Positions 25,738 to 35,270 of a stretch of DNA of 36,760 bases are shown piece by piece. Position 1 is the stretch's first letter, and each line of letters begins with the position of its first letter. Source of the DNA: SKVR01 sp041642035 (GTDB lineage Bacteria > Bacteroidota > Bacteroidia > Bacteroidales > UBA7960); assembly GCA_041642035.1 (NCBI GenBank), contig JBEPXC010000007.1, forward strand, positions 1 through 36,760. The letters run 5' to 3'. A program made the position numbers and the translations under genes. The notes beneath the pieces were generated by a model. The model ran no database searches and was not told the DNA's origin. It saw only the letters and a list, made by a program, of their open reading frames with translations.

Positions 25738-26363
25738 CCCATCATCAGCCAGAAAAAAAGTGAAAGCATCACGGCAATGCCCGTAAGAAATCCTGCATAT
25801 ACCTGGGATGGCTTATGAGCATTGAGCTGTATGCGTGCCGCGCCCAGCAGGCCTGAGATGAGGATGGCAAGAATAATAAGCAGATGCAGGGGATAATCCA
25901 GAAGGAGGGAAACAGCAATAAGAAAACCCGTAAAACCACCCATAGACATCAGGTGAAAGCTTATCTTCCAGAAATAGGTTACCACAAACCCCACTACGAC
26001 CAAGAGGGTAGCCCCCATAATAAAATAGCTTAGCAAGGCAGGCAGATTGGCCTGACGAAACAGGTAATAGGTAAACAGGTAAAAGAATGCACTCACAATG
26101 GTGGGATAGATTCTATCAAGCCTCTCGAAGAGCAACAGATCGGGAATGATCTTCATTCTTTTCATTAACAGCATCGTGGTTAAGGGAGCTATGCAGGTAT
26201 TAAAAAAAACCATGGCAATAATGATCCTTTTAGCCTGTACAGAGGTAGAAAAGGAAATGTAGGTTGGAATAGAGAGTAAAATGATTACCCCAAGGGTAGG
26301 AATAATCAGGGGATGAAACAACAAGCTTAATCCGCTGGCCCACCAGCTTTTCTTTTCTATCAA
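25734..26363 (-). CDS. PAP2-like integral membrane protein
   Basis: A 209-residue protein with about six membrane spans (for example LIIPTLGVIILLSIPTYISF, then ATLLVVVGFVVTYFW). The later part has KISFHLMSMGGFTG and ARIQLNAHKPSQVYAGF, which align in position with the second and third phosphatase motifs of the PAP2 superfamily, but PSGH is changed and the final Asp is Gln. It may therefore bind a lipid phosphate without the usual catalysis, or use another mechanism. The start is TTG, overlapping the rpoN stop (TTGA), so it is translated together with rpoN. I see no closer ATG that would leave the first span intact. Confidence 0.7.
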   Translation of the reverse strand: MIEKKSWWASGLSLLFHPLIIPTLGVIILLSIPTYISFSTSVQAKRIIIAMVFFNTCIAPLTTMLLMKRMKIIPDLLLFERLDRIYPTIVSAFFYLFTYYLFRQANLPALLSYFIMGATLLVVVGFVVTYFWKISFHLMSMGGFTGFLIAVSLLLDYPLHLLIILAILISGLLGAARIQLNAHKPSQVYAGFLTGIAVMLSLFFWLMMG

Positions 26364-27862
26364 AGCAGTTCCTTTCTTAGGCGTGCCACAGGGATGTTCA
26401 GCTGCTCACGATATTTGGCAACGGTGCGGCGTGCGATATTATATCCTTTTTCTTTTAAAATGGCAGTAAGCTGCTCATCGGTAACGGGTTTAACTTTATT
26501 TTCTGCGCTGATGCAATCCTGCAGTATTTTTTTTACTTCACGGGTGGAGACTTCTTCTCCTTCTTCATTTTGCAAGGATTCGGAGAAGAGGGTTTTAAGC
26601 AGGAAAGTTCCATAGGGTGTTTGAACGTATTTACTGTTGGCTACGCGTGAAATGGTAGATATATCGAGTTTGACAATATCGGCTATATCTTTAAGTATCA
26701 TAGGTTTTATCTTCGTTTCATCCCCTGTAATAAAATACTCTTTTTGAAAATCGAGAATGGCTTCCATAGTGTTGAGCAAAGTATTTTGCCGTTGCCGAAT
26801 GGCATCAATAAACCATTTGGCACCATCGAGTTTTTGCTTCACAAACATCATGGCTTCTTTTTGGCGGGCATCAGTTTTTGTTTTAGTGCCAGCCAGGTTT
26901 TCGAGCATATTCGTATAGGTTCGGCTGATGCGCAGCTCGGGGGCATTTCGAGAGTTGAGACTGAGTTCAAGGTCTCCATTAGCGCTGGAGATGATAAAAT
27001 CGGGGATGACATATTGAGCACTTTGCCCTGCTCCAGTGACGGTATTGCCAGGTTTGGGATTGAGCTTGAGGATTTCATCAATGGCATCTTTAAACTCTTC
27101 ATCCGTGAGGTTGTATTTCTTCTGGATCTTATCGTAATGTTTCTTGGTGAAGTCGTTAAAATTTTTCTCCAGCATGAGGGTGGCATTCTCGACCGATTGC
27201 GTGCGAGGGGTTTTTCTGCGTATTTGCAGCAACAGGCATTCCTGCAGGTCCCTGGCTCCTACTCCGGCAGGATCAAATTCCTGGATGATGCGCAGCAGAC
27301 CCAGTATCTCCTTGAAATTGGTTCTTACGTTTAAAGAGAAGGCAAGATCATCAATGAGCGAATGGATATCGCGTTGCAAATATCCCGCATCATCAATATT
27401 TCCGATGATATGTTTGGAAATCAGCTCTTCCTGTTCCGACAAATTCCTAAGGCCCAACTGGCTTAGTAAATGCTCCTGAAAACTGAAAGAAGTAGACATG
27501 GGCATTTCCTTATGCTCATCGTCGGCACTGGTATTATTAGCAGCGAGTTTATAATTGGGGATTTCATCATCTTCGATATAATCGCTGATATCGAACTCGT
27601 TATCAGGATCTACTTCGGGTTCATCAAAGTCTTTCTCAAACTCATCGTTTTCAAACTCATCAGCGGAATCATCAGTATCGGGGCTTTCATCAAAATCCTC
27701 AAACTCGTCTTCTGTACCTTCTTCCAATGCAGGGTTTTCCTCAATTTCTTCTTTTATTCTCTGCTCAAGAAGCAATGTAGGAAGCTGCAACAGTTTCATA
27801 AGCTGAATCTGCTGAGGAGAAAGTTTCTGAAGGAGTTTTTGTTGTAATCTTTGTTTTAACAT
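26360..27862 (-). CDS. rpoN: RNA polymerase sigma-54 factor
   Basis: A 500-residue alternative sigma factor that directs RNA polymerase to -24/-12 promoters and needs ATP-driven activators. The glutamine-rich activator-interacting N-terminus (LKQRLQQKLLQKLSPQQIQL, then EENPALE) is followed by a very acidic linker (about residues 50-110), the core-binding region (FDPAGVGARDLQECLLLQ) and the DNA-binding part. The latter includes DISTISRVANSKYVQTPYGT and the RpoN box ARRTVAKYRE at residues 477-486. All conserved parts are present. It lies between asnS and the PAP2-like gene on the minus strand. Confidence 0.97.
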   Translation of the reverse strand: MLKQRLQQKLLQKLSPQQIQLMKLLQLPTLLLEQRIKEEIEENPALEEGTEDEFEDFDESPDTDDSADEFENDEFEKDFDEPEVDPDNEFDISDYIEDDEIPNYKLAANNTSADDEHKEMPMSTSFSFQEHLLSQLGLRNLSEQEELISKHIIGNIDDAGYLQRDIHSLIDDLAFSLNVRTNFKEILGLLRIIQEFDPAGVGARDLQECLLLQIRRKTPRTQSVENATLMLEKNFNDFTKKHYDKIQKKYNLTDEEFKDAIDEILKLNPKPGNTVTGAGQSAQYVIPDFIISSANGDLELSLNSRNAPELRISRTYTNMLENLAGTKTKTDARQKEAMMFVKQKLDGAKWFIDAIRQRQNTLLNTMEAILDFQKEYFITGDETKIKPMILKDIADIVKLDISTISRVANSKYVQTPYGTFLLKTLFSESLQNEEGEEVSTREVKKILQDCISAENKVKPVTDEQLTAILKEKGYNIARRTVAKYREQLNIPVARLRKELL

Positions 27863-27960
27863 GATTTGGTGATTACACTAAATTATTTGATGATAAAGTC
27901 GCTAATAAAAAACATGACCAAATTAAGAATTTTTTTCCTGATACTCAAATAAGGTTGATG

Positions 27961-29370
27961 TTAAAATTCAGCACTTAAAGGGGCACGAGGAAAAGGTATC
28001 ACGTCTCTGATATTGCCCATACCCGTGATAAAAAGCATCAGGCGTTCAAAGCCCAATCCGAAACCACTATGTGGTGCAGTACCAAATTTGCGGGTTTCCA
28101 AATACCACCATACATCTTTCTCGGGGATTTCCATTTCTCTGATGCGTGCCAGGAGCTTATCATAGTTCTCCTCGCGTTGGCTGCCTCCGATTATCTCTCC
28201 AATTTTAGGAAACAATACATCCATGGCTCTTACGGTTTTCCCATCGTCGTTCTGCTTCATATAAAAAGCCTTAATGTCGCGCGGATAATCAGTGAGAATA
28301 ACCGGTTTGTTAAAATGTTGTTCTACCAGGTATCTTTCATGCTCTGACTGTAAATCAACACCCCATTTAACAGGGAATTCAAATTTCTTACCTGAGTTTT
28401 CAAGGATCTCTACTGCGTGGGTATAAGGAAGTCTTTCAAAAGTGTTTTGGGTAACAAAGGTAAGTCTTTCAAGAAGTTCCTTATCGTACATATTCTGAAG
28501 AAACGCCAGATCATCGGGACAGTTCTCCAGAACATACCGGATTAGGTATTTCAGAAAATCTTCTGCCAGATCCTGGTTGTCGTTGATATCGTAAAATGCC
28601 ATTTCGGGTTCAATCATCCAGAACTCGGCCAGGTGACGTGAGGTGTTGGAGTTTTCGGCACGGAAGGTAGGGCCAAAGGTATAAATATTTGACAGAGCCA
28701 GTGCGCCCAGTTCTCCTTCGAGTTGGCCACTCACGGTAAGGTTGGTTTCTTTACCAAAAAAATCCTTCTCATGGTCAATTTTCCCTTCAGGGGTTTTAGG
28801 GATGTTGTTTAAATCAAGGGTAGTAACTCTAAACATGGCCCCGGCACCTTCGGCATCCGAACCGGTAATGATAGGGGTATGAAGATAAAAGAATCCCTTG
28901 TCGTTGTAATATTTGTGTATGGCAAAGGCCAGTGCATGGCGTATTCTGAAGATTGCTCCAAAGGTATTGGTGCGTGGACGCAGGTGGGCTATCTCGCGAA
29001 GAAATTCCAGCGAGTGTCCTTTCTTTTGCAGAGGATAGGTATCTGCATCGGCAATACCATAAAGCTCAATATCAGCAGCAAGAATTTCGACATGTTGCCC
29101 GGATCCTTGTGACTCAACCAACTTACCGTTTACAGAAATACAGGAACCGGTGGTAATTTTTTTCAATAATTCGTCGTTGGCAAAATCAGCCACATCAACC
29201 ACCACCTGTATATTATGAATAAAACTGCCATCATTAAGGGCAATGAAAGCAACATTTTTATTGCCTCTTTTGGTTCGAACCCATCCTTTAACATTAACCT
29301 GTGCTCCTATCAGGTTATCTACACGCCCTTTGAGAAGGTCATTTACTCTCTGCCTTTTTAATTGTTCCAT
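27961..29370 (-). CDS. asnS: Asparagine--tRNA ligase
   Basis: A 469-residue class II aminoacyl-tRNA synthetase that charges tRNA-Asn with asparagine using ATP. The N-terminal OB-fold anticodon-binding domain (VNVKGWVRTKRGNKNVAFIA, residues about 26-45) is followed by the catalytic domain. Motif 2 is FGPTFRAENSNTSRHLAEFW and motif 3 is GFGLGFERLMLFITGM near the C-terminus, with IGGSQREENYD between. The length is normal for the family, and the start is the ATG 5 residues before the conserved KRQRVNDLLKG. It is divergent from the susC-type gene, with a 454-nt gap. Confidence 0.97.
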   Translation of the reverse strand: MEQLKRQRVNDLLKGRVDNLIGAQVNVKGWVRTKRGNKNVAFIALNDGSFIHNIQVVVDVADFANDELLKKITTGSCISVNGKLVESQGSGQHVEILAADIELYGIADADTYPLQKKGHSLEFLREIAHLRPRTNTFGAIFRIRHALAFAIHKYYNDKGFFYLHTPIITGSDAEGAGAMFRVTTLDLNNIPKTPEGKIDHEKDFFGKETNLTVSGQLEGELGALALSNIYTFGPTFRAENSNTSRHLAEFWMIEPEMAFYDINDNQDLAEDFLKYLIRYVLENCPDDLAFLQNMYDKELLERLTFVTQNTFERLPYTHAVEILENSGKKFEFPVKWGVDLQSEHERYLVEQHFNKPVILTDYPRDIKAFYMKQNDDGKTVRAMDVLFPKIGEIIGGSQREENYDKLLARIREMEIPEKDVWWYLETRKFGTAPHSGFGLGFERLMLFITGMGNIRDVIPFPRAPLSAEF

Positions 29371-29456
29371 AATTCAGGTAATAATATATATGTGTGTATA
29401 AATTTCTTGATTTGTTTAACCATAGGGTTGGTGTATCCCATGCTTTTAGTCCGGTG

Positions 29457-29464
29457 CAAAATTA
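29457..29464 (-). promoter_or_regulatory. -7 promoter element of asnS
   Basis: On the minus strand TAATTTTG matches TAnnTTTG, about 87 nt before the asnS ATG. A TTTG occurs upstream but only 11 nt away, so the -33 element is uncertain. Confidence 0.4.
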
Positions 29465-29754
29465 ATAGAAATTTGCAAAGCTGTTAAACGAATATTTTTT
29501 AACACGTTTTTAATCAACAACTCCAATCTTAAGGTAGCCTTCCAGTGGTAGTTTTAGGAGAATCATAAAGAATATTTTCTTGTAAATTCAAAGAGAAAAA
29601 ATACTTGGATTTTTTTCTTTCCGCCCATACTTACCCCAAATATGTGGTCGATTTATGAAGGATATTCAAGCCGTAAACAATACCTAATGGCTTTTAATAC
29701 AGACAGGCACAAAACATTTTCCTATATTAATTAATTTTTTTAAAAAAAACTTCT

Positions 29755-29762
29755 TATACTTG
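29755..29762 (+). promoter_or_regulatory. Candidate -7 element of the SusC operon
   Basis: TATACTTG differs from TAnnTTTG at one base and lies 63-70 nt before the ATG at 29825. No good -33 match was seen. Confidence 0.3.
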
Positions 29763-29824
29763 CATCAAAATTATCAATGCATATTGCACCAGAACGATTT
29801 ATCACTCATCTACAACTAAAACTT

Positions 29825-32764
29825 ATGAAGAAAATCATATTATGCGTTGCAATACTTTGCTCTACATTGACAGGGTTACATGCCCAAAGTATCACTGTAT
29901 CAGGTAAAGTAACTTCCTTTATGGAGGACGATATGGCCCTTCCGGGAGTAACGGTACAAATAAAAGGCACCTCACAGGGAACCGTTACCGATCTGGACGG
30001 CCGATATAGCATAGATCTTAATGCCAACGACACTTTAATTTTCAGTTATGTAGGCATGGTATCTGAAATCATACCCGTTGAAGGCAGAAATACAATTGAC
30101 GTAGCCTTGATGATGGATGTGGCCAATCTGGGCGAAGTAATAGTAGTGGGATATGGCACAGAATCCAGCCGTTTGGTTTCAGGGTCGATGGGCGTGGTAA
30201 GCAGCAGCGATATTCGCGACGTGCCCATGCGCACGGTTGATGCAGTGCTTCAGGGCAGAAGCTCGGGAATACAGATATCCCAGAACTCAGGCACACCCGG
30301 AGCGGCCACTTCGGTACGTATAAGAGGAAACAGCTCTATTTCGGCCGGCAACGAGCCCTTATACGTAGTCGATGGTATTCCCATTACAACCGGAAACTAT
30401 GGGCAAGTGGGATTCTCAGGGCAGGGCATCAATGCACTCTCCGACATCAATCCCAACGATATTGAATCTATAACAGTACTCAAAGATGCATCCGCTGCTG
30501 CTATATATGGAGCAAGGGCCACCAACGGCGTAATCCTCATTACGACCAAAAGAGGGTTACAGCAAAAAACCCAAATCAACTTTAATGCAACCTATGGTAT
30601 ACAGGATGTAGAAAACCGTCTGGAAATGCTCAATGCCCAACAATGGCACAACCTAAAAGAGACTACTCCGGAAAACCCTGACGATATGGTAGATACCGAT
30701 TGGCTGGACCATGTTTTAAGAAGTGCTCCCATGGCCAATTATGAATTGTCTGCCAACGGAGGAAGCGAGAATACTAAATTTTTCGTATCGGGCAGCTATT
30801 ACACCCAGGAAGGAGTGGTTTTAGGAACCTCCTATGAAAGACTCAACAGTCGTATCAATGTGGACCATATGATAAACAGCAATTTTGATATTGGAGCAAG
30901 TTTTGGTTTAAGTTATTCATTGAACAATAGAGTTGAGGGTGACCAATCGCTCAATGCTCCGCTGGCCAATGCCATTGCGAACCCTCCTATTTTTCCTGTA
31001 TATAACGAAGATGGTTCCTATAATGAGGAAGCCCCCTTTGCCAACCCCGTTGCTATTGGCAATGAGGCTATCAACCAGGCACACTCCTATCGGACCATTG
31101 GAAATGTATTTGCAAATTACCGGCTCTTGCCTAACCTTACTTTTAGCACAAAATGGGGTGTCGACTATCTTAGCCTTCGGGAGCACAGTTACGATCCCAT
31201 TACAACAAGGCAGGGTGCCAGATCTAATGGTATCGGCATTGCGGCCCAAAACAATGTACTAAATATTGTTTCCAACAATACCCTGCGATATGCCACTTCC
31301 ATTGCCGATGCTCACAACCTTGAACTATTGACAGGCTATTCTTTTGAAATGTTCCAGCGAAGAAATCTTTTTATCAGAGGGGTAGATTTTCCCAATGAAG
31401 ATTTCGAATACCTTTCTGAAGCAGGCACCATTAGCGATGCTTATGCCAGAGCAGTAGACCGGGGTATGAGTTCATACTTCGGACAATTCAAATACAACTT
31501 TGATTACAAATACATCATCACAGCCACTGCAAGGTATGATGGCTCTACCAAATTCAGTGAAAACAACCGCTATGGTTTTTTCCCGGCTGTTTCTGCCGCC
31601 TGGAGAATGTCGCAAGAGAACTTTTTTCAGAATATAAACACCCCGGTAAATGAAATGAGGTGGAGGCTTAGTTACGGAATTACCGGTAATGATGGTATTC
31701 CGGATTTTGCTTATCTTGCACTCTATGGAGGGGGCTCTAACTATCTTGGCCAGTCGGGCATTTATCCTCTTGGCCTTGAAAACCCAGATCTCAAATGGGA
31801 AACCACTTACCAATTTAATGCCGGCCTTGACATAGGACTTTGGGACGACAGACTTGAAATCTCCATTGATTATTATAACAACCAAACCCAGGATCTTCTC
31901 TTTAATCGTCCTATTTCTATGGTTTCTGGTTCATCCAGCATAACCTCCAATATTGGGGAATTGGAAAATCAGGGCATTGAGCTAACCTTAAATACGATAA
32001 ACTACGAAACAGATGATTTTAGCTGGACTACAACCTTCAATTTATCCCGCAACCGCAACAAGGTGCTTTCTCTTTACAAAGACCAACCTCTGGACAATAT
32101 AGGCAGAGGCAGTAACAGTGTAAGAGTAGGCGAACCTATTGGCATATTCTATGGTTACAATAGCCTGGGGGTTGACCCATCTACGGGCGATATCGTATTT
32201 GAGGATGTGGATAAGAACGGGGTAATTGATGCCAGCGACCGCACCAAAATTGGCGATCCCAATCCTGACTTCACCGGTGGTTTCGGAAACAATCTCTCCT
32301 GGAAGAATTTCGACCTAAGTATATTTCTCCAGTACTCTTATGGTAATGATATATTTAACGGAACACGTATTTATATCGAATCTATGAAGGGCAACGACAA
32401 CCAAACCATCGCCGTACTAGACAGATGGCGTGAGCCCGGTGATGAAACCGACATTCCACGTGCCATTGGTCGTGATCCAAATAACAACAACAGGATTTCC
32501 TCACGCTTTATAGAAGACGGATCTTACCTGCGCATTAAGAATGTATCTCTTTCCTATAACCTAAACCAAAGCTTTGTGGAAAGAGCGGCTATGCGTAGTG
32601 CCCGAGTTTTTGTGTCAGCCCAAAACCTGTTTACTTTTACCCGTTATAGTGGTATGGACCCCGAAGTAAACTATGCTGGTGCTGACAATCTTGTTCTGGG
32701 AACAGACTTTTTCACCTATCCGCAGGTTAGAACCATTTCTTTTGGTATTAATATAGGACTTTAA
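29825..32764 (+). CDS. SusC/RagA-family TonB-linked outer-membrane transporter
   Basis: A 979-residue outer-membrane importer that forms a pedal-bin complex with the SusD-like lipoprotein encoded next. The signal peptide ends near GLHAQ-SI (residue about 20). A carboxypeptidase-like domain follows (about 22-100: DDMALPGVTVQIKGTSQGTV), then the LGEVIVVGYGTES segment, the plug (DVPMRTVDAVLQGRSSGIQI, then RIRGNSSISAGNEPLYVVDG) and the barrel to FGINIGL. An upstream in-frame ATG at 29777 would add 16 non-signal residues; I chose 29825 because MKKIILCVAILCSTL is a clean signal start. It is the first gene of a five-gene uptake locus. The substrate is not readable from the protein itself. Confidence 0.93.
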   Translation: MKKIILCVAILCSTLTGLHAQSITVSGKVTSFMEDDMALPGVTVQIKGTSQGTVTDLDGRYSIDLNANDTLIFSYVGMVSEIIPVEGRNTIDVALMMDVANLGEVIVVGYGTESSRLVSGSMGVVSSSDIRDVPMRTVDAVLQGRSSGIQISQNSGTPGAATSVRIRGNSSISAGNEPLYVVDGIPITTGNYGQVGFSGQGINALSDINPNDIESITVLKDASAAAIYGARATNGVILITTKRGLQQKTQINFNATYGIQDVENRLEMLNAQQWHNLKETTPENPDDMVDTDWLDHVLRSAPMANYELSANGGSENTKFFVSGSYYTQEGVVLGTSYERLNSRINVDHMINSNFDIGASFGLSYSLNNRVEGDQSLNAPLANAIANPPIFPVYNEDGSYNEEAPFANPVAIGNEAINQAHSYRTIGNVFANYRLLPNLTFSTKWGVDYLSLREHSYDPITTRQGARSNGIGIAAQNNVLNIVSNNTLRYATSIADAHNLELLTGYSFEMFQRRNLFIRGVDFPNEDFEYLSEAGTISDAYARAVDRGMSSYFGQFKYNFDYKYIITATARYDGSTKFSENNRYGFFPAVSAAWRMSQENFFQNINTPVNEMRWRLSYGITGNDGIPDFAYLALYGGGSNYLGQSGIYPLGLENPDLKWETTYQFNAGLDIGLWDDRLEISIDYYNNQTQDLLFNRPISMVSGSSSITSNIGELENQGIELTLNTINYETDDFSWTTTFNLSRNRNKVLSLYKDQPLDNIGRGSNSVRVGEPIGIFYGYNSLGVDPSTGDIVFEDVDKNGVIDASDRTKIGDPNPDFTGGFGNNLSWKNFDLSIFLQYSYGNDIFNGTRIYIESMKGNDNQTIAVLDRWREPGDETDIPRAIGRDPNNNNRISSRFIEDGSYLRIKNVSLSYNLNQSFVERAAMRSARVFVSAQNLFTFTRYSGMDPEVNYAGADNLVLGTDFFTYPQVRTISFGINIGL

Positions 32765-32852
32765 AAATATACATATGAAAACCCACAAAAAACAATGAAT
32801 AAAAAGCCAGTGGGTTCCATTCATACCAATTATTTAAATAAATCATTTTCTG

Positions 32853-34208
32853 ATGAAAAAATTATTTTCAATAACCGCAATATTGGCGATCTTTTGGGTA
32901 TCATGTGACGTACTTGATGTAGATCCACAACATTCTATTCCGGCTGATGCTGCCATCAACAACAAAAATGATGTTATCAGGGCTATCAACGGTAGTTATG
33001 ATGCATTACAATCAGCAGGTTATTACGGTCGCAACTTTATTGCTGTGGGCGATCTTACGGCCGACAACCTTATCTGGTCGGGCACCACTGCCGGTTACAA
33101 TCAGATTGACAACAACAGTATTCTTGCCGACAATGTTATCGTAGAAGGCATCTGGGCAAGCATATACATAGCCCTCAACCGGGTAAACAATGTGATTGAC
33201 CGAATACCACATATTGAAGAATTGCAACCACAAGAAAAAGAACAATTATTGTCAGAGATGCACTTTATCAGGGCATTGGGCCATTACGATCTCATGCGGC
33301 TTTTTGGGGGAGTGCCCCTTCAAACAGCCCCTGCAAGTCCCAACGAGGAGGACCTTAATATGCCCCGTTCCTCTGTCAGTGATGTTTTTCAACAGGTTTT
33401 TTCTGACATCCACCTTGCAGAATCAAATATCACCGCTGACATTATCCCCGGCAAAGCATCCCTTGCAGCGGTAAAGGCCCTCAAAGCAAGAGTAAGCCTG
33501 CATTTTTATTATGCCAATCCCGAACAAAATTCAAATTATCTCGACAGTGCAATTGTTGCTGCAAGCAGCGTTATTAATGATTTCGGTCTCCAGCTGGAAA
33601 ACGATTATGCCTACTTATTCAGTGGAAGTCAAAACAGCGAATCCATATTTGAAATTGAATTCAACGAGCAGGATAGAAATCGCCTGGCTGAGTATTTTTT
33701 ACCTACCAGCTTGAGTGGTCGTTATGAATTTGCTCCCGACACCACCTTACTGGATGGATTCCAGGATGACGACATCCGGTTTGAGGCTTCTGTTGCCTTT
33801 ACAGGTCAGGACCCCTATGTAATAAAATACAGCGATATTGAAACTGGCACCGACAATGTATATGTCTTTAGACTTGCAGAAATGCACCTGATCAGGGCAG
33901 AAGCAAATGCGATCAAAAATGCAGACTCAGAAATTATTCTGACCGATCTGAATGCCATAAGGGAAAGAGCAGGGTTATTGCCTTCTGCCGAAACAGACCC
34001 TGATTTTCTGGCCCTTGAAGTGTTAGAGCAACGCAAGTTTGAATTTCCTTTTGAAGGCCACAGATGGTTCGACCTTACAAGAACCAACAGGGCCGTAGAT
34101 GTTTTGCAGGGTGTGACTAATACAGATCAAACCCTTTTTCCGATACCGCTAAACGAAATCCTGGCCAACGATGCCATTGGCAACGAAGATCAAAATCCGG
34201 GATACTAA
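32853..34208 (+). CDS. SusD/RagB-family outer-membrane lipoprotein
   Basis: A 451-residue surface lipoprotein that captures nutrient for the SusC-type transporter encoded 88 nt upstream. The signal peptide ends in the lipobox WVSC, with C18 to be lipidated. The N-terminal part DVDPQHSIPADAAINNKNDV and INGSYDALQSAGYYGRNF is typical of SusD-like proteins. The C-terminal part has RLAEMHLIRAEANAI, LNAIRERAGLLPS, and VLEQRKFEFPFEGHRWFDLT, the RagB/SusD C-terminal signature. The length is at the short end of the family. SusD proteins of peptide- and glycan-importing systems look alike at this level, so specificity must come from the neighbours. Confidence 0.93.
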   Translation: MKKLFSITAILAIFWVSCDVLDVDPQHSIPADAAINNKNDVIRAINGSYDALQSAGYYGRNFIAVGDLTADNLIWSGTTAGYNQIDNNSILADNVIVEGIWASIYIALNRVNNVIDRIPHIEELQPQEKEQLLSEMHFIRALGHYDLMRLFGGVPLQTAPASPNEEDLNMPRSSVSDVFQQVFSDIHLAESNITADIIPGKASLAAVKALKARVSLHFYYANPEQNSNYLDSAIVAASSVINDFGLQLENDYAYLFSGSQNSESIFEIEFNEQDRNRLAEYFLPTSLSGRYEFAPDTTLLDGFQDDDIRFEASVAFTGQDPYVIKYSDIETGTDNVYVFRLAEMHLIRAEANAIKNADSEIILTDLNAIRERAGLLPSAETDPDFLALEVLEQRKFEFPFEGHRWFDLTRTNRAVDVLQGVTNTDQTLFPIPLNEILANDAIGNEDQNPGY

Positions 34209-34318
34209 TTACCAGGCAATTAATTACATCCATCTTTAAGGTTCTTTAAATAATAAATACATGGATAATAAATTGCTGAAACCTTATGATTTTGTCACTA
34301 TAATCAACATTTGAAATT

Positions 34319-35200
34319 ATGAAAATAATAAGATTAAATAAAGGTCTTTGGGTTGTACGGGGGATATTCATCTTTATCATGGCAGCCTGCACTACTGAAG
34401 AAATAATCATCCCCACAGCCAGTACCCAGGCAGACTTCGAATATACCTATGATTTGTTTTCAGACCCTGAAACCGGCAATGTACACTATGAAGTGGCATT
34501 CATCAACAAATCACTTATGGCTGCGGACTATCACTGGGATTTTGGCAACGGCGACAGCTCTGGGGAAGAAAACCCGGTTTACACTTACACCGAAAACGGC
34601 ATCTTTGATGTAACGCTTACGGTAACCCCACAGCCCGAACAAACTGATTTGCATTACAATAATCTTACAAACACTGAAAGACTGGTGCTGGTGCCAACCA
34701 TATTTGAGGAAAGATTCGATGATGAGAGCCTGGCAGAGAACTTCCCGCCTGAGGGATGGTTGTTACAAGACCAGGATGGTGATGGAAACAACTGGTACTG
34801 GGATGCATTTGAGGGGGAATACTATATTCTTTCCATGTCCTGGGACGATGTTGCCCTTACACCCGACAACTGGATTATTACCCCGGAAATTGATTTGAGC
34901 GAGATTACAAGTGGAGTTACTTTACAATTCGACGTAACCCCTACTGCCAACACGCCTGCCTATCGAACGGAGAACTATAGTGTTTTGGTTTCTGTTAGCG
35001 GAACCGATACAGAAGATTTTACAGAGGTGTTTACTGAGCGTCTGCAAACTGATATGGAAAACTGGGTGTGGATGCTCAGAGATGTTGATTTAAGCTCCTT
35101 TGCAGGCCAAAAAATTCACATCGCATTCCGTCATCACGATTCAACCGATTTAGACAGAATTGGACTCACCAATATTCACGTTTTCCAGTCGGGAAAATAA
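34319..35200 (+). CDS. PKD plus choice-of-anchor-J surface lipoprotein
   Basis: A 293-residue lipoprotein with lipobox MAAC (Cys at residue about 24). Residues about 35-115 form a PKD-type beta-sandwich (YHWDFGNGDSSGEENPVYTY, then GIFDVTLTVT). Residues about 128-290 form a choice-of-anchor J / cleaved-adhesin jelly roll (FEERFDDESLAENFPPEGWL, SWDDVALTPDNWIITPEIDL, and AGQKIHIAFRHHDSTDLDRI). These domains bind proteins or carbohydrates outside the cell; the protein is likely a surface accessory binding partner of the SusCD pair. It follows the susD-like gene by 110 nt and is followed by a strong hairpin. Confidence 0.85.
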   Translation: MKIIRLNKGLWVVRGIFIFIMAACTTEEIIIPTASTQADFEYTYDLFSDPETGNVHYEVAFINKSLMAADYHWDFGNGDSSGEENPVYTYTENGIFDVTLTVTPQPEQTDLHYNNLTNTERLVLVPTIFEERFDDESLAENFPPEGWLLQDQDGDGNNWYWDAFEGEYYILSMSWDDVALTPDNWIITPEIDLSEITSGVTLQFDVTPTANTPAYRTENYSVLVSVSGTDTEDFTEVFTERLQTDMENWVWMLRDVDLSSFAGQKIHIAFRHHDSTDLDRIGLTNIHVFQSGK

Positions 35201-35216
35201 ATTAACTCAAAAATAC

Positions 35217-35257
35217 AAAGGGTCGTTGAATGCAAAACCAGCAAACAACGACCCTTT
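35217..35257 (+). terminator. Strong intergenic hairpin between the PKD lipoprotein and cyanophycinase genes
   Basis: AAAGGGTCGTTG (35217-35228) pairs perfectly with CAACGACCCTTT (35246-35257) around a 17-nt loop, and AAATTTT follows. It lies only 13 nt before the cyanophycinase ATG. It may be a terminator or attenuator that lowers expression of the downstream genes, or an RNA-processing stem. Confidence 0.65.
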
Positions 35258-35270
35258 AAATTTTACGATT

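Larger units (their letters stand above)
29371..29824. other. Divergent intergenic region between asnS and the SusC-type gene
   Basis: An A+T-rich gap holding the asnS -7 element at 29457-29464 (minus) and a near-consensus TATACTTG at 29755-29762 (plus). No small ORF, repeat or hairpin was convincing, and no ECF sigma or anti-sigma gene lies here. Confidence 0.5.

Noticed and set aside
26744..27334. 196-codon plus-strand frame inside rpoN
   Set aside because: Antisense shadow of a clear sigma-54 gene.
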